The notes below the pieces were generated by a model. That model was not told the DNA's origin, ran no database searches, and saw only the letters and a program-made list of their open reading frames with translations. From Acetivibrio sp964564015 (GTDB lineage Bacteria > Bacillota > Clostridia > Acetivibrionales > Acetivibrionaceae): 64,000 nucleotides of DNA. The DNA is taken from NCBI GenBank assembly GCA_964564015.1, contig CAZLZR010000020.1, positions 8,204 through 72,203 of the forward strand, given 5' to 3'. This document shows positions 43,315-55,400 of this stretch, in pieces. Each line of letters opens with the position of its first letter. Within the stretch, counting starts at the first letter, position 1. The translations under genes and the position numbers were made by a program.

Positions 43315-46300
43315 CTAAATTGTGCACTCTTCAAGTTCTTCCATATTAGCTTCCGCTTCATCCGTACCCTGATATGCCCACCGATAAGTCTCTATTAAGC
43401 TGGCGACACCCTCGGCTGTAGTTGTCTCCATAAGTTTCCGAAGCGGTATTTGCACATCGAGTGCCTTGCCCAGTTCACTGGCCACAGCTGCTGCAATCAA
43501 GGAGTGTCCCCCCAGTTCAAAGAAATCATCGTAAATACCTATTCTGTCAAAACCTAAAACATTCTGCCAGCATTCAACTATAATTTTCTCAATCTCATTG
43601 CGCGGCGGAGCATAAGCTGACTGCAAGTCCGGCCTTGGCCTTTTCTTAAGCTGTTCTGTAGCTCCGGCACCGACTTTGCCGTCAGTTTGATTAGCTATTA
43701 ATCCCAGGGGCGATATTTCAACTATTTCATTAATATGCTCATTACTTTCACAGAATTTTTTCAGGTCATCTTTAAATTTAAGCATACTTTCAATCTGTTT
43801 CTTAACATTTTCATTTGAGTCCGATCCATTATTTCCGATACTTTGTTTTAAGGTTATGGTAATAACCCCCTCCTCAAATTTGGAGCTTGTAATAGTGTCA
43901 GAGATCTCATCATTTCCCGATATCATTACCTTTGGTTTGTTGTTTTCAGCATTGCGTTTTCCAGGTTCGATCCAATACCGTTGCCTTTCAAACGGATATG
44001 TAGGAAGTGGTATACGATGGCGTGTTTCGTAGTTGTAGAGTTTGTTCCAGTTTACCCTGTTCCCGGCAAGCCAGTATTGTCCCAGGTTGTATAATAAGAA
44101 GTACACTTCCTGCTGTTTATCATCCCTGCCTGGCAGCATACATAGTATTGTCTGCTTCACAGTCGGATTTTCAGTATTTTCCGTAGCTGAACTGCTGACA
44201 GCCATTTTATGCAACCCACTTCCAGGTCCGATTTCCATTATTATTTGATCAGGATCCTTCTGCACTTCCCTTATACCCTCTTCAAACTGATTCCCACTTC
44301 TCTGGTTTACCCAGTAGTTTCTGTCAGATGCCTCGTGCTCCCTAATCCATGTTCCTGTAACGCAGGAGATAAATGGTATTTTTACTGAATTGAAAGTAAC
44401 ATTGCTTAGTTTTTGCTGTAATTCTTCCTCATGAGCAGATACAAGTAGAAGTGCGTCCTCAAGTGATACCACACCGCCAATGCAGGCAGCAACGTATTCT
44501 CCTACACCTTTTCCTATCATGGACTGAGGTTGGATTTCCCATTCTATTAAGAGTTTTGCCAAGGCATATTCAACTACAAATCCTGCTATACGTGATATAA
44601 CTTCTCCCTTAATTTTAGAAACTGCGTACTCAAGTTTCAGTTCATCAGGGTAAAGCACTTTGCGTATGTCCATGCCAATAAGCGTCTCAAGTATCCCAGC
44701 GCACCGGTCAACTGTACTTCTGAAAGCAGCTTCGGTCTCATAGAGCTCACGCCCCATGTTTACGTATTGACTTTCTTCTCCCGTGAACACAAATACAACA
44801 GGTTGTTCTCTCGGTTTTTGAAACCTTGAAAATACCTGTTCAGTATTCAAGGTCTCAAGCTTTGTAAGTAAATCCTCTGTATCCTTGCAAAGCAACATCC
44901 TACGGTGATTAAAATTGCGGCGCCCTACCTTTAAGGTAAATGCTATATCAGCCAGATTCAGATCAGGATTTTTTCTTATGTGTTGGGCAAGATCTGAAGT
45001 CATCTTTTCAAGGGCTGTAGCTGTTTTTGCTGAAAACGTTATCAATTGCCAAGGTTTACCAGATTCCCCCGAAACTTTGGCCTCCGGTGGTTCTTCAATA
45101 ATTACGTGGGTATTTGTACCTCCTATACCAAAGGAACTGATACCAGCTCTGAGCGGATATCCTTTGGTTTCCCACTTAGAAAGTTGCGTATTAACATAAA
45201 AAGGGCTGTTTAAAAAGTCTATTTTCGGGTTTGCTTCTTCAAAGTTCAAACTTGGAGGTAATACTCTATGTTTCATGGCCAGTACTGTTTTTACCAGACT
45301 TGCAAGGCCTCCTGCAGTTACCAGGTGGCCTATATTGGTTTTTACCGAACCTATGGCACAAAACTGTTTTTTCTTTGTATATGAACGGAAAGCCTTCGTC
45401 AGCGCAGCAATTTCAATAGGATCCCCAAGATCGGTACCTGTACCGTGAGCGTCAATATATGTTATTGTCTCAGGATCAACTCCGGACATTTCAATGGCCT
45501 CAGCAATACATTCAGCCTGCCCGTCAACATTTGGGGCTGTGAAACTGTTTTTCTCCGAACCGTCATTATTAACCCCTATTCCTCTTATGATTGCATGAAT
45601 ATGGTCTCCATCCGCTATAGCATCTTCAAGCCTTTTCAGAACTAATACTGCAAGACCACTTCCACTGACTGTTCCGTTGGCTTTTGAGTCAAAAGCTCTG
45701 CAATGCCCGTCAGCGGAACCTATGCCCCCCTCTTGATAGAAGAAGGTTTCATTTCTGGATATCTGAAAACTAACACCACCTGCCAGTGCTATATCACAAC
45801 CATAATTCTGAAGGTTTTGGCAAGCAAGCTGTAATGCAACTATAGATGAAGAACAGAGAGTATTAACATTAACGCTTGGGCCTGTTAAATTCATCTTATA
45901 GGATACACGCGTTGCAAGAAAATCCTGTGAATTGGCAATCATTATTTTGAATGATCCCAGATTCTCTACCAATTCCGGGTTGGAATAGAGGTTTCTGACC
46001 ATATATCCGCTTAAGTTTGCTCCGGCATAAACGGCAATTCGCCCCTCATATAACTCCGAGTTATATCCTGCACTCTCTAATACTTCCCATGCACTTTCAA
46101 GAAACAAGCGATGCTGAGGATCCATGATTTCTGCTTCCCGGGCAGAGTAATCAAAAAAGGATGCATCAAACTTGTCCATATCGTCCAATATGGCATCAGC
46201 AGCCACAAACCTTGGGCTGTCAAGCAGATGTTTATCTATTCCCATCTTTAAAAGTTCTTCGCGGCTGAAAAATTTAACTGATTCCACACCGTTGTATAGA

Positions 46301-46401
46301 TTATCCCAGAACTCATCCATATCTTTTGCCCCGGGGAAACGGCCGTTCATTCCTATTATAGCTATTGCTCCCTCGTAATTGCCGTCTTTGAATTTACTCA
46401 A
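43315..46401 (-). CDS. PKS module: KS, degenerate AT, ACP
   Basis: 1028 residues. The KS (~10-430) has Cys in NVNTLCSSSIVAL, His in DAHGTGTDLGDP and His in GSVKTNIGH, so it should condense. The AT region (~530-800) keeps the fold outline (VFVFTGEESQYVNMG), but the catalytic elbow is GKGVGEY, with no Ser, so malonyl must come from the separate acyltransferase. After a ~130-residue linker the ACP (~935-1010) has ELGGHSLIAAA. There is no KR, DH or ER, so a beta-keto extension is expected. The start is a TTG at 46401 after GAGGAG, overlapping the end of the preceding gene by 8 bp. Confidence 0.92.
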   Translation of the reverse strand: MSKFKDGNYEGAIAIIGMNGRFPGAKDMDEFWDNLYNGVESVKFFSREELLKMGIDKHLLDSPRFVAADAILDDMDKFDASFFDYSAREAEIMDPQHRLFLESAWEVLESAGYNSELYEGRIAVYAGANLSGYMVRNLYSNPELVENLGSFKIMIANSQDFLATRVSYKMNLTGPSVNVNTLCSSSIVALQLACQNLQNYGCDIALAGGVSFQISRNETFFYQEGGIGSADGHCRAFDSKANGTVSGSGLAVLVLKRLEDAIADGDHIHAIIRGIGVNNDGSEKNSFTAPNVDGQAECIAEAIEMSGVDPETITYIDAHGTGTDLGDPIEIAALTKAFRSYTKKKQFCAIGSVKTNIGHLVTAGGLASLVKTVLAMKHRVLPPSLNFEEANPKIDFLNSPFYVNTQLSKWETKGYPLRAGISSFGIGGTNTHVIIEEPPEAKVSGESGKPWQLITFSAKTATALEKMTSDLAQHIRKNPDLNLADIAFTLKVGRRNFNHRRMLLCKDTEDLLTKLETLNTEQVFSRFQKPREQPVVFVFTGEESQYVNMGRELYETEAAFRSTVDRCAGILETLIGMDIRKVLYPDELKLEYAVSKIKGEVISRIAGFVVEYALAKLLIEWEIQPQSMIGKGVGEYVAACIGGVVSLEDALLLVSAHEEELQQKLSNVTFNSVKIPFISCVTGTWIREHEASDRNYWVNQRSGNQFEEGIREVQKDPDQIIMEIGPGSGLHKMAVSSSATENTENPTVKQTILCMLPGRDDKQQEVYFLLYNLGQYWLAGNRVNWNKLYNYETRHRIPLPTYPFERQRYWIEPGKRNAENNKPKVMISGNDEISDTITSSKFEEGVITITLKQSIGNNGSDSNENVKKQIESMLKFKDDLKKFCESNEHINEIVEISPLGLIANQTDGKVGAGATEQLKKRPRPDLQSAYAPPRNEIEKIIVECWQNVLGFDRIGIYDDFFELGGHSLIAAAVASELGKALDVQIPLRKLMETTTAEGVASLIETYRWAYQGTDEAEANMEELEECTI

Positions 46402-49400
46402 CTTTTACCACTCCTCTTTTTTGTATCATTTGCTGCCTTTTCTGTTTCATTGCCTCAAGCCGTCTGCTTGCTCTCTGGCTTACATCCTCAAACACAGGCT
46501 GTTCCTCCTCTTCATTTTTACAGCTTAAGTATTTTGCAAGAGAAGCTACCGTATTGTATTTGTACAGATCTACAACTGCTAAATCTGTTGTGAATTGCTT
46601 TTTAACCTCAGTATGAACCTGTATCAGCATTAAAGAATCTCCACCCAGATCAAAGAATTCATCATGAATTCCCACAGCTTCAATGCTCAGCGTTTTTTGC
46701 CAGATATCTGCAAGTTTTCGCTCTACTTCATTCTTGGGAGGAACATAATCGTTATTAAGTTCCGGCCTTGGATGTCTCGGTTTTAACCTCTCCTCAACCT
46801 CTTTTTTTGCAAAGGATTGGTCTGCGTAATCAGCCTGCTCTATTGCGGTATTCAGGTCACTTACCGATACAACCGTCTGAGCCTTGGAGAACCCCTTTAT
46901 AATACGGTTGAAAACTTTCTTGCCCTCCACCACTGAGATACCTATGTTTAAAAATTCTGCATTCTCATTTGTAAACTCCTTATAAAAGTTATCATAATCA
47001 GACCCCTCCACACGCTGCATTCCTGATGTTCTTGCTCTGATGCCTGCAGCTGCATCATCACCAGTCAGCCTCATTGAGAAATTGCTTATTTCAACAATTT
47101 GCTCACCATTATCATCTATAATGTCAATATCGCAGGTTATTATCTCCTGCACCGCACTATAGCCGTTCTTAAACCTTATAAAGCCATATATTTTTCCTGG
47201 CAACCCTTTCTTTATAAGTAATTTCCCATATGAGAAAGGCAGGTAATTACCACCGGCTACCAGTCTTACCGAGCCTGTGGCCACGTCAAGCAGTGCCGGA
47301 TGAATTCCATAGTCCTTTAAATCTCCTGTAAATTCAGGTGAAAGTTCTACTTCCACTAATCCCTCATTCACCCCGAGATTGAAGTCTATTAACGATTTCC
47401 ACCTATCTCCGAAGCTGATAAAATCCCCTGTTTTATTTTCCTGGTCCAAATCTGTTTTTATTTTTCCAAAACACCTTGCCTTGAGGTCATTAATGTCAAA
47501 CTGTTTTACAGTACTTTCCCCGTTTGCTTTGATTTTTCCGCATGCATGCTCATACCAGTTTGACTCTTCCCCTTCATTTCCCTGAAGCTTACTTGCTACC
47601 CTGAAATCATATCCGTCTCCCATTTTGGTCAGGATGGTAAACACATCCCTTGTTTCATATTCCTTTACAACCATCGGAGTCATAAAAACAACATCGTCTA
47701 TTTGCATGGAATCCTGACCGGTTGCTTCATAACAAGCAGCCCTTGCCATTTCCAGATAGGTTGTACCAGCTATGGTAGGTGTGCCAAATACAAGATGCTC
47801 GGATAAAACCCAATCCTTCTTAGGACTTAATTCTCCAAGGTAAACTATCTTTTCCGTACTGTCTGTAACTTTCTTACCCAATAGTGGATGTAGAATTTTA
47901 TCTTCACTATCCGTCCTATGTCTAATTTCACCAGCCATACCTATTCCAGGCCACCTATCCCAGTTAATTGACATAAACCTTGTTCCTCTAAAGGAATCGT
48001 GTGTTCTCGCAAAAGCGTCAAGGAAAGTATTTGCAGCACAATAGTCAACCTGCCCAAAACCCCCGGTTATAGCATTTAGTGAAGAACAGAAAACAAAGAA
48101 ATCAGGCTTGACATTCTTGAAGGTCTCATAGAGTGCAATTGTGCCTTCAACCTTTGGTGCCAGAACATTTTCCGAAAACTCCCTGTTTTTCATTTGAATC
48201 ATACCGCCTCCGGGATTTCCAGCTGCATGGATTATTCCATCAATCCTGCCAAACCTTTTCAGTACAGTTTCCCTAATAGCTTCAAGTTGCACTATATCTG
48301 AAACATCACACTGGCACACCATAATTTCAGCACCGTGTCTTTCAAAGCTTTGCAGTCTTCTTATTTTTTTTGATATACTATCATCTTTGCTGTGCTCTTT
48401 CTGCCAGTCTGACCATTTCTCAGTTCCCGGAAACACCGAACGGTTTAACAGAATTAATTTTGCCTGTGCTTCTTCAGCTAAGTATTCTGCAAGATTAAGC
48501 CCAATACCGCCAAGTCCTCCGGTTATCAGATATACACCGTTCTTCTTTACCATGGATTCCTGACTTTCTTCAACCAAGGTACTCTCAAAACTCTGAATCC
48601 ACCGTTCCAAACCGCGGTAAGCAATAATATTTTCTATGCCTTTTTCGTAGGTTTCAGTCACAAGGCATTCTATTATATCCTGTTCATCCGAGCTTCCTGC
48701 CTGTTGCAATTCGAAGTCAACCATACTGCACCTGATGTTGGGATACTCTTTGGGTATAACCTTACAAGGCCCTACAGCGAGCGTTTTCCCATAATACAAT
48801 TTCCGCTCATTGAATACCTTAAAGGCATTGTCAGTAAGTATCTTAAATTGTACCTGCGTATTTGTGCCATTCTTTCCAAATGATTGTGCCAGGTAAATCA
48901 TGCTGTAGAAAAGCTGTTTGCCACAAATTATGCCATTTTCGTCCCCTCTGTCCGGTCTTTCACCAGTAACTCCAAGTAAATTCAAGACTATATCCGGCCT
49001 TTGGCAAACCTGTGATATTTCATTTAATAAATCCTCGTAGTCCTCTTTTTGATCAGGTCTAAACAGATAAGCCCTTTCTCCGGTCTTGACAAAGCTTGAT
49101 CCTGCCTTAGCTACAAATAAGTTTTCGTTTGTAGCTCTAATTTGCTCAAGCAATTTGCTCGAAAAACTGTTTTCTGTTGTAAGAACTAGCACAACATCTT
49201 TCCTGTTTGCATATTTTGTTATCTTGCCCAAACCACTGTTTGCTGATTGTTTCCAGACCGGAGTATAAAACCATTCTGAAATATCGTTTGTTTTCTCATT
49301 TGCCTTTATCATCTTATCTTTCTTATCTTTCTTCACTTTATCCACCCAGTATGATCTACCTTCAAACGGGTATACAGGCAAAGGAATTCTTTTTCTTTGG

Positions 49401-52400
49401 ACGTCTTCATATAGTGCAGTCCATTCAATTTGTGCGCCTGCCAGCCAGAGTTGTCCCAACTCTTTGAGGGAATACTCCTTCGGATTAACATCCCTGACCC
49501 TTGCAACCTCAGTCTGTCCATCAACGCTGTCAAAAACCCTTTGGGGAATAGAATCAATGTTTTCAAGCGCTTCAATAGCATCTTCCCTGGAAGTACAGAC
49601 AAGGAATCTTCTATGTTCCATTTCCCTACGGCCTATTTGTAGCGTGTAAGCAACGTCAGCCATATTTATATCTCTGTTTTTCTTCAGGAAGTCTGAAAAG
49701 TCAGTAGTAATTTTATTTAGAGCCGACCGGGTTTTGGCAGAAAACACAAGCAAACTTTCACCACTTTTGCAAGGTTTATAATCTATATCAGGAGCTTCCT
49801 CAAGCACAGCATGTGCGTTTGTGCCTCCAATGCCGAAGGAACTGATGCCTGCCCTTAACGGACCAGAACTGCTGCTCCATTCCTTCAAACAGTTGTTAAC
49901 ATAAAAAGGACTATTGTCAATATCCAGCTTTGGATTTGGCTTCTTTAAATTTAAGCTAGGAGGTATCATTTTATTCTTCAATGCAAGAACGGTTTTTATC
50001 AATCCTGAAACTCCTGCTGCAGCATCAAGGTGTCCAATGTTTGTCTTTACTGAACCAATGGCGCAGAATCCTTTCTTTGCCGTACCTTTGTTGAACACCT
50101 GCCTTAGTGCTTCAATCTCAATCGGGTCTCCCAACGGTGTCCCTGTCCCATGGGCCTCAATATATGTGATAGATTCCGGGTCTATATCTGCTTTTAAATG
50201 TGCCTCTGAAATAGCTCCGGCCTGACCTTCTATTCCCGGTGCGGTGTACCCTACCTTCAAAGCCCCGTCATTATTTATAGCTGTAGCCTTAATAACTGCA
50301 CTGATTGAATCCCCATCAGCAATCGCATCTTCCAACCTCTTGAGTACAACCACACCCGCACCGTTTCCACCAACAGTACCTTTTGCCTCTTCGTCAAAAG
50401 CCCTGCAATGTCCGTCGGGCGATAAAATCATACCTTCCTGGTATAAATATCCGCTTTTCTGTGGAAGCCTTATGCTCACACCACCTGCCATTGCCATATC
50501 ACATTCTCCGTTAATAATACTCTGACATGCCAGGTGAACCGCAACCATGGAGGATGAACAGGCAGTCTGGACAGTAATTGCAGGACCTTTGAGGTTTAGT
50601 TTATAGGAAACGCGAGTTGCAATAAAATCCTTGTCATTACTGATCATAATCTGGTAGTCACCCGCCAAACCTTTTTCTCTATAGTTTTCCGACAGGTTTT
50701 GCGCATACGTGTTCATTCCTGCACTGGCATATACACCTATTTTTCCTGGAAATCTTCCCGGATCGTAACCGGCGTTTTCAAGTGCCCTCCAGCTCTCTTC
50801 AAGGAATACTCTCTGCTGAGGGTCAAGCACTTCCGCTTCCCTCGGGTTGTATCCAAAGAAACCTGCATCAAATATATCAACTCCATCCAACACCCCCCAC
50901 GCCTTAACATACTCGGGCTTCTTTACTATTTCGGGTTCAACTCCCTCATGGATAATCTCATCATCAGTTAACCGTGTAATCGATTCAACGCCGTTGCATA
51001 AGTTATTCCAGAATTCTTCTATATTCTTAGCACCTGGAAACCTGCCACTTAAGCCTATGACAGCTATATCATGTTTCTCCCCAATACTTTTTTTGCCTGT
51101 TTTGCCTTTCCGGCTGGAATCCTGCTTTCCTTCAAGAAATCCAGACAAGGTATTTACCGTAGGGTATCTGAACAGATCCATCATTGTAATGTCTTTTCCA
51201 ATCACCCCGGCAATTCTATTCCTCACCTGTGCAAGTAACAGTGAATGACCTCCCAAATCGAAAAAGTTATCATTTATTCCTATGCGGTCAAGTTTTAAAA
51301 CTTCCTGCCAAATAGAGACAATACTTTTCTCAATCTCACTCTCCGGTGCTGTATAACCGTTTTTTAGCTGCGGCACGACGCTCTCCGGCATTGGTAGTGC
51401 CTTTCTGTCTATCTTGCCGTTTGGTGTCATTGGAAAGGAATCCGTTATTACAAAGGCTGACGGAACCATATAATCGGGAAGCATTTCCTTAAGGCTGCTC
51501 CTCAAATCCTCCGATGCCAACACCATATTTTCATTAGCCGGAATTATGTATGCCACAAGAGCTTTTTCTCCCGGGACTATTTCTTTTGCAATTACAATAC
51601 TTTGCCGTACACCATCAGTCAGGTTCAGCCGATTTTCAATTTCTCCAAGCTCTATTCTAAACCCGCGAACTTTTACCTGATGGTCATTACGTCCTATAAA
51701 CTCCAGATTTCCGTCAGAAAGGAACTTTACTGTGTCACCTGTTTTATAAAGTCGCGCACCTGTTTTCTTACTGAATGGGTTCTCAACAAATTTTTCTTCA
51801 GTCAACCGGGGCTGGTTTAAATAGCCCCGAGCCAGCCCATCTCCGCCTATATAGAGTTCTCCCGGTATCCCTATGGGTACAGGGTTCATATTCCCATCCA
51901 GAACATAAATCTGGGTATTTGCAATAGGTTTTCCAACCGTTATTGTATCTGTCCCATGTTCCAATTTTGCAATTGTCGACCAGATGGTTGTTTCTGTAGG
52001 TCCATATACGTTCAGAAGCATACCACACCGTTCGAGAAGTTGTTTTGCCAAAACTTCCGGCAGTGCCTCCCCTCCACATAGAACCTTAAGCCCTTTACTT
52101 TCCTTCCATCCATCTTCAATCATAAGTCTCCACGTGGCAGGTGTGGCCTGCATTATAGAAATGGAGTGCTTATTTAACAAATCAATCAGCCTGCTTCCGT
52201 CAATTACTTCATCTCTTCCGGCAAGTATAATTCTTGCCCCCGATGTAAGCGGCATGAATAGTTCCAATCCCGCAATATCAAAGGATAATGTGGTCACAGC
52301 CAGAAGAGCGTCACTTTCTTTAAGCTCTGTCTTTTCTGCCATTGATAATAGGAAATTTATAAGCGCATGCTGCTCGATCTGAACACCTTTCGGATTTCCG

Positions 52401-55400
52401 GTGGAACCCGAAGTATAGATGAGATATGCAAGACTTGACCCACTATTTTTTGTTTCGGGATTTTCTTCACTAAAGTATGAAATTGTCTTCCATTCGCTAT
52501 CCAGGCAAATTACCTGTGATGCATTTTGCGGTAATGTTCCTTCAAGTCCGCTTTCTGATAAAACAAACTCAATCTTTGCGTCTTCCAGCATGTACATCAA
52601 GCGTTCCTTTGGGAAAATTGGATCTAAAGGCAGGTATGCTCCACCGGCCTTATGAATACCGAGCAGCGCAATGAGCATCTTTACCGTACGATCAAGATAA
52701 ACACCTACTACCGTTTCAGATCCGACCCCCTTAGAAGCAAGATAGTGTGCCAGCCTGTTAGCAGAGCTGTTTAGCTCGCCATATGTCAGACTATATTCCC
52801 TATCTATAACAGCTAATGCCTGTGGGTTTCTTTTGACCTGTTCTTCAAAAAGCTTAGTCCAGCACGGAATATCTCCATAATCAATTTCCGTTCTGTTCCA
52901 TTTCTTGACCATTGTATTTAGCTCGTCGATTGTCAGGATTTCAAGCATGCCAACTTCTTTTTCCGGGTTTTGTGCTATACTCTCCAATAGCTGCCTGTAA
53001 TGGCCTGCCATTCTCTTTATGGTGTCCGCATTAAACAAATCGGTATTATATTCAAAATCAGCCGCAAGTCCGTCTCCAACCTCACGCATATCAAGAGCAA
53101 GATCAAACCTTGCAAAACCGTTGTCAGTATCTATGGTTGAAGCACTTATTTCAGAAAAACCTTCAAGGGATATGTTCGTATTCCGAAGGCTAAATAATAC
53201 CTGAAACAGCGGGTTAAGGCTCATATCCCGTTTGACATGAAGTTCCTCAACTATTTTTTCAAAGGGTACATCCTGATTTGAATATGCTTCAAGAGTTGTA
53301 GATTTTACCTTTTGCAAAAGCTCTAAAAAGCTTGTCTTTTTTGTAAAGCAAGACCTCATAACCAGGTTGTTGGTAAAAAAGCCTATTACATCTTCAGTAT
53401 CTTTTCTGTTTCTGTTAGCTACAGGAGAGCCTACAACTATATCTTCCTGTCCCGTATAACGGTGGAGCAGTACATTAAATACTGCAAGTAAAACCATAAA
53501 CAGCGTGGAATTCTCTTTTCCAGCAAGCTTCTTAAGCTTTTTCACCAAACCCGGCGCTATAGAAGCAGTAAATTTAGCTCCGTTATAGGTCTGAACAGCA
53601 GGTCTTTGTCTGTCCAGGGGAAGGTTGAGTGCCGGAATATCTGCTGAAAGTTTATTTTTCCAGTATTTCAGCTGATTTTCCAGAAGTCCGTCATTTTGCT
53701 TTCTAGTTTGCCAATAAACAAAGTCAGAATACTGAACCTCCGGCTCACTTAAGCTCTGCCCTTTTCCTGTTCTGAACAGTTCGTAGTAATTGGTCAACTC
53801 CTTAAGAAAAATTCCGAATGACCAACCATCAAATACAATATGATGCACAACCATAACCAAAATGTGCTCCTCGTCGTTCAAACATAACAGCTTGGCTCTT
53901 ATCAGAGGAGCCTTATCCAGTTGAAAAGTCTTGGCGGCCTCTTCACCAGCAAGTTCTACTGCTTTCCTTTCCCTTTCTGCTTCAGGGACTTCTCTTAAAT
54001 CAACCAATGGTAATCCTAATTTTATTTCCTGGTTTAGTACTTGAATTGGCTGCCCGTTTTCTTCCTTAAAGGACATCTTAAGTATTTTATGCCTGTCTAT
54101 TATTTTATTAAGGCTTTTTTCAAGGCATTCCCTATTGAGATTTCCCTGTAATCGTAGCGCTGTGTGAAGGTTGTATTGAGGACTTCCTTCATTCAAATGG
54201 TCAAGGAACCATAACCTCTTTTGCGAAAAGGAAAGGGGCAGCATATCTTTTTCAATGCCTGCCCACTTTATAGTATCCCAACCCTTTACACCTTTTTTGT
54301 CCTGCTTTTGAATTGCGGCAGCCAAACTTACAATGTCGGGATTTTCAAATATATCTGTCTGTTCCAGCTCAACATCAAAAACATCCTTAATTCTGGAAAT
54401 CAGCTGCGTTACACGCAGTGAATCCCCTCCTAGTGTGAAAAAATTATCATGTGTTCCGACTTTTTGTGTTTCCAACAACTCCGACCATAGGGCAACAAGC
54501 TTCTCTTGCGTTTCATCCTCCGGTAAATCTATTTTCCTGTTGTTTAATTCATTATCCATGAGTACAGATAATTCACTTCTTATCCCGTCAAATTCTCCAC
54601 TGGTATACCTATCCCTTAACTTATATCGCTGAACCTTTCCACTTGTAGTTTTAGGAATATTCTTAACAGGAATAACCTCTGATACTTCAATCCCAATCTC
54701 ACGGTTAATTCTGCTTTTTAACTCTCTTACCAGGCTAACAAAATTCTCAGCCTTCTGCTTAAACAAAACAAAAAGCACCAGTTCATCACATTTCGTGTTC
54801 TGGTTGTAAACACCTGTAGCAACTACTTTTCCAAGTTCCATGCCCTCAACACTTTCAGCGACTCTCTCTATGTCATGTGAATAGTAATTCTGACCAGCCA
54901 TAAATATTATATCTTTCGCACGACCTGTAATAATAAGCCGGCCATTTCTTAACAACCCGAGATCCCCTGTATTAAGCCACCCATCGGATGTAACAGCTTG
55001 CTTTGTAGCCACTTCATTATTATAATATCCTTTTGTTACATTCCCGCCCCGTATCTGTATATAGCCAATCCTGTTTTCTCCCAGATCCAAGTCATTCATG
55101 TCACATATGCGCATGTTGCAGTTATATATGGGATAGCCTACATCTACAAACGTTATACCTTTAGCGTCATCTTTGACTGTCTCCACAACTGTATCACCTG
55201 TACCAAGGTTATTACGGTTAAAACAAAATGATTTAATCTCCTCTCCCGGCTTTGGAAAGGTTACAGCAATGGTCCCTTCGGCAAGGCCATAAACCGGATA
55301 CATGGTATTCCTTTTAAGTCCATACTGTTCCATCAAATCCAGAAACTCATTGCATAAATCCAGAGATATTGGCTCTGCACCGTTATAAATAAACCTTACA

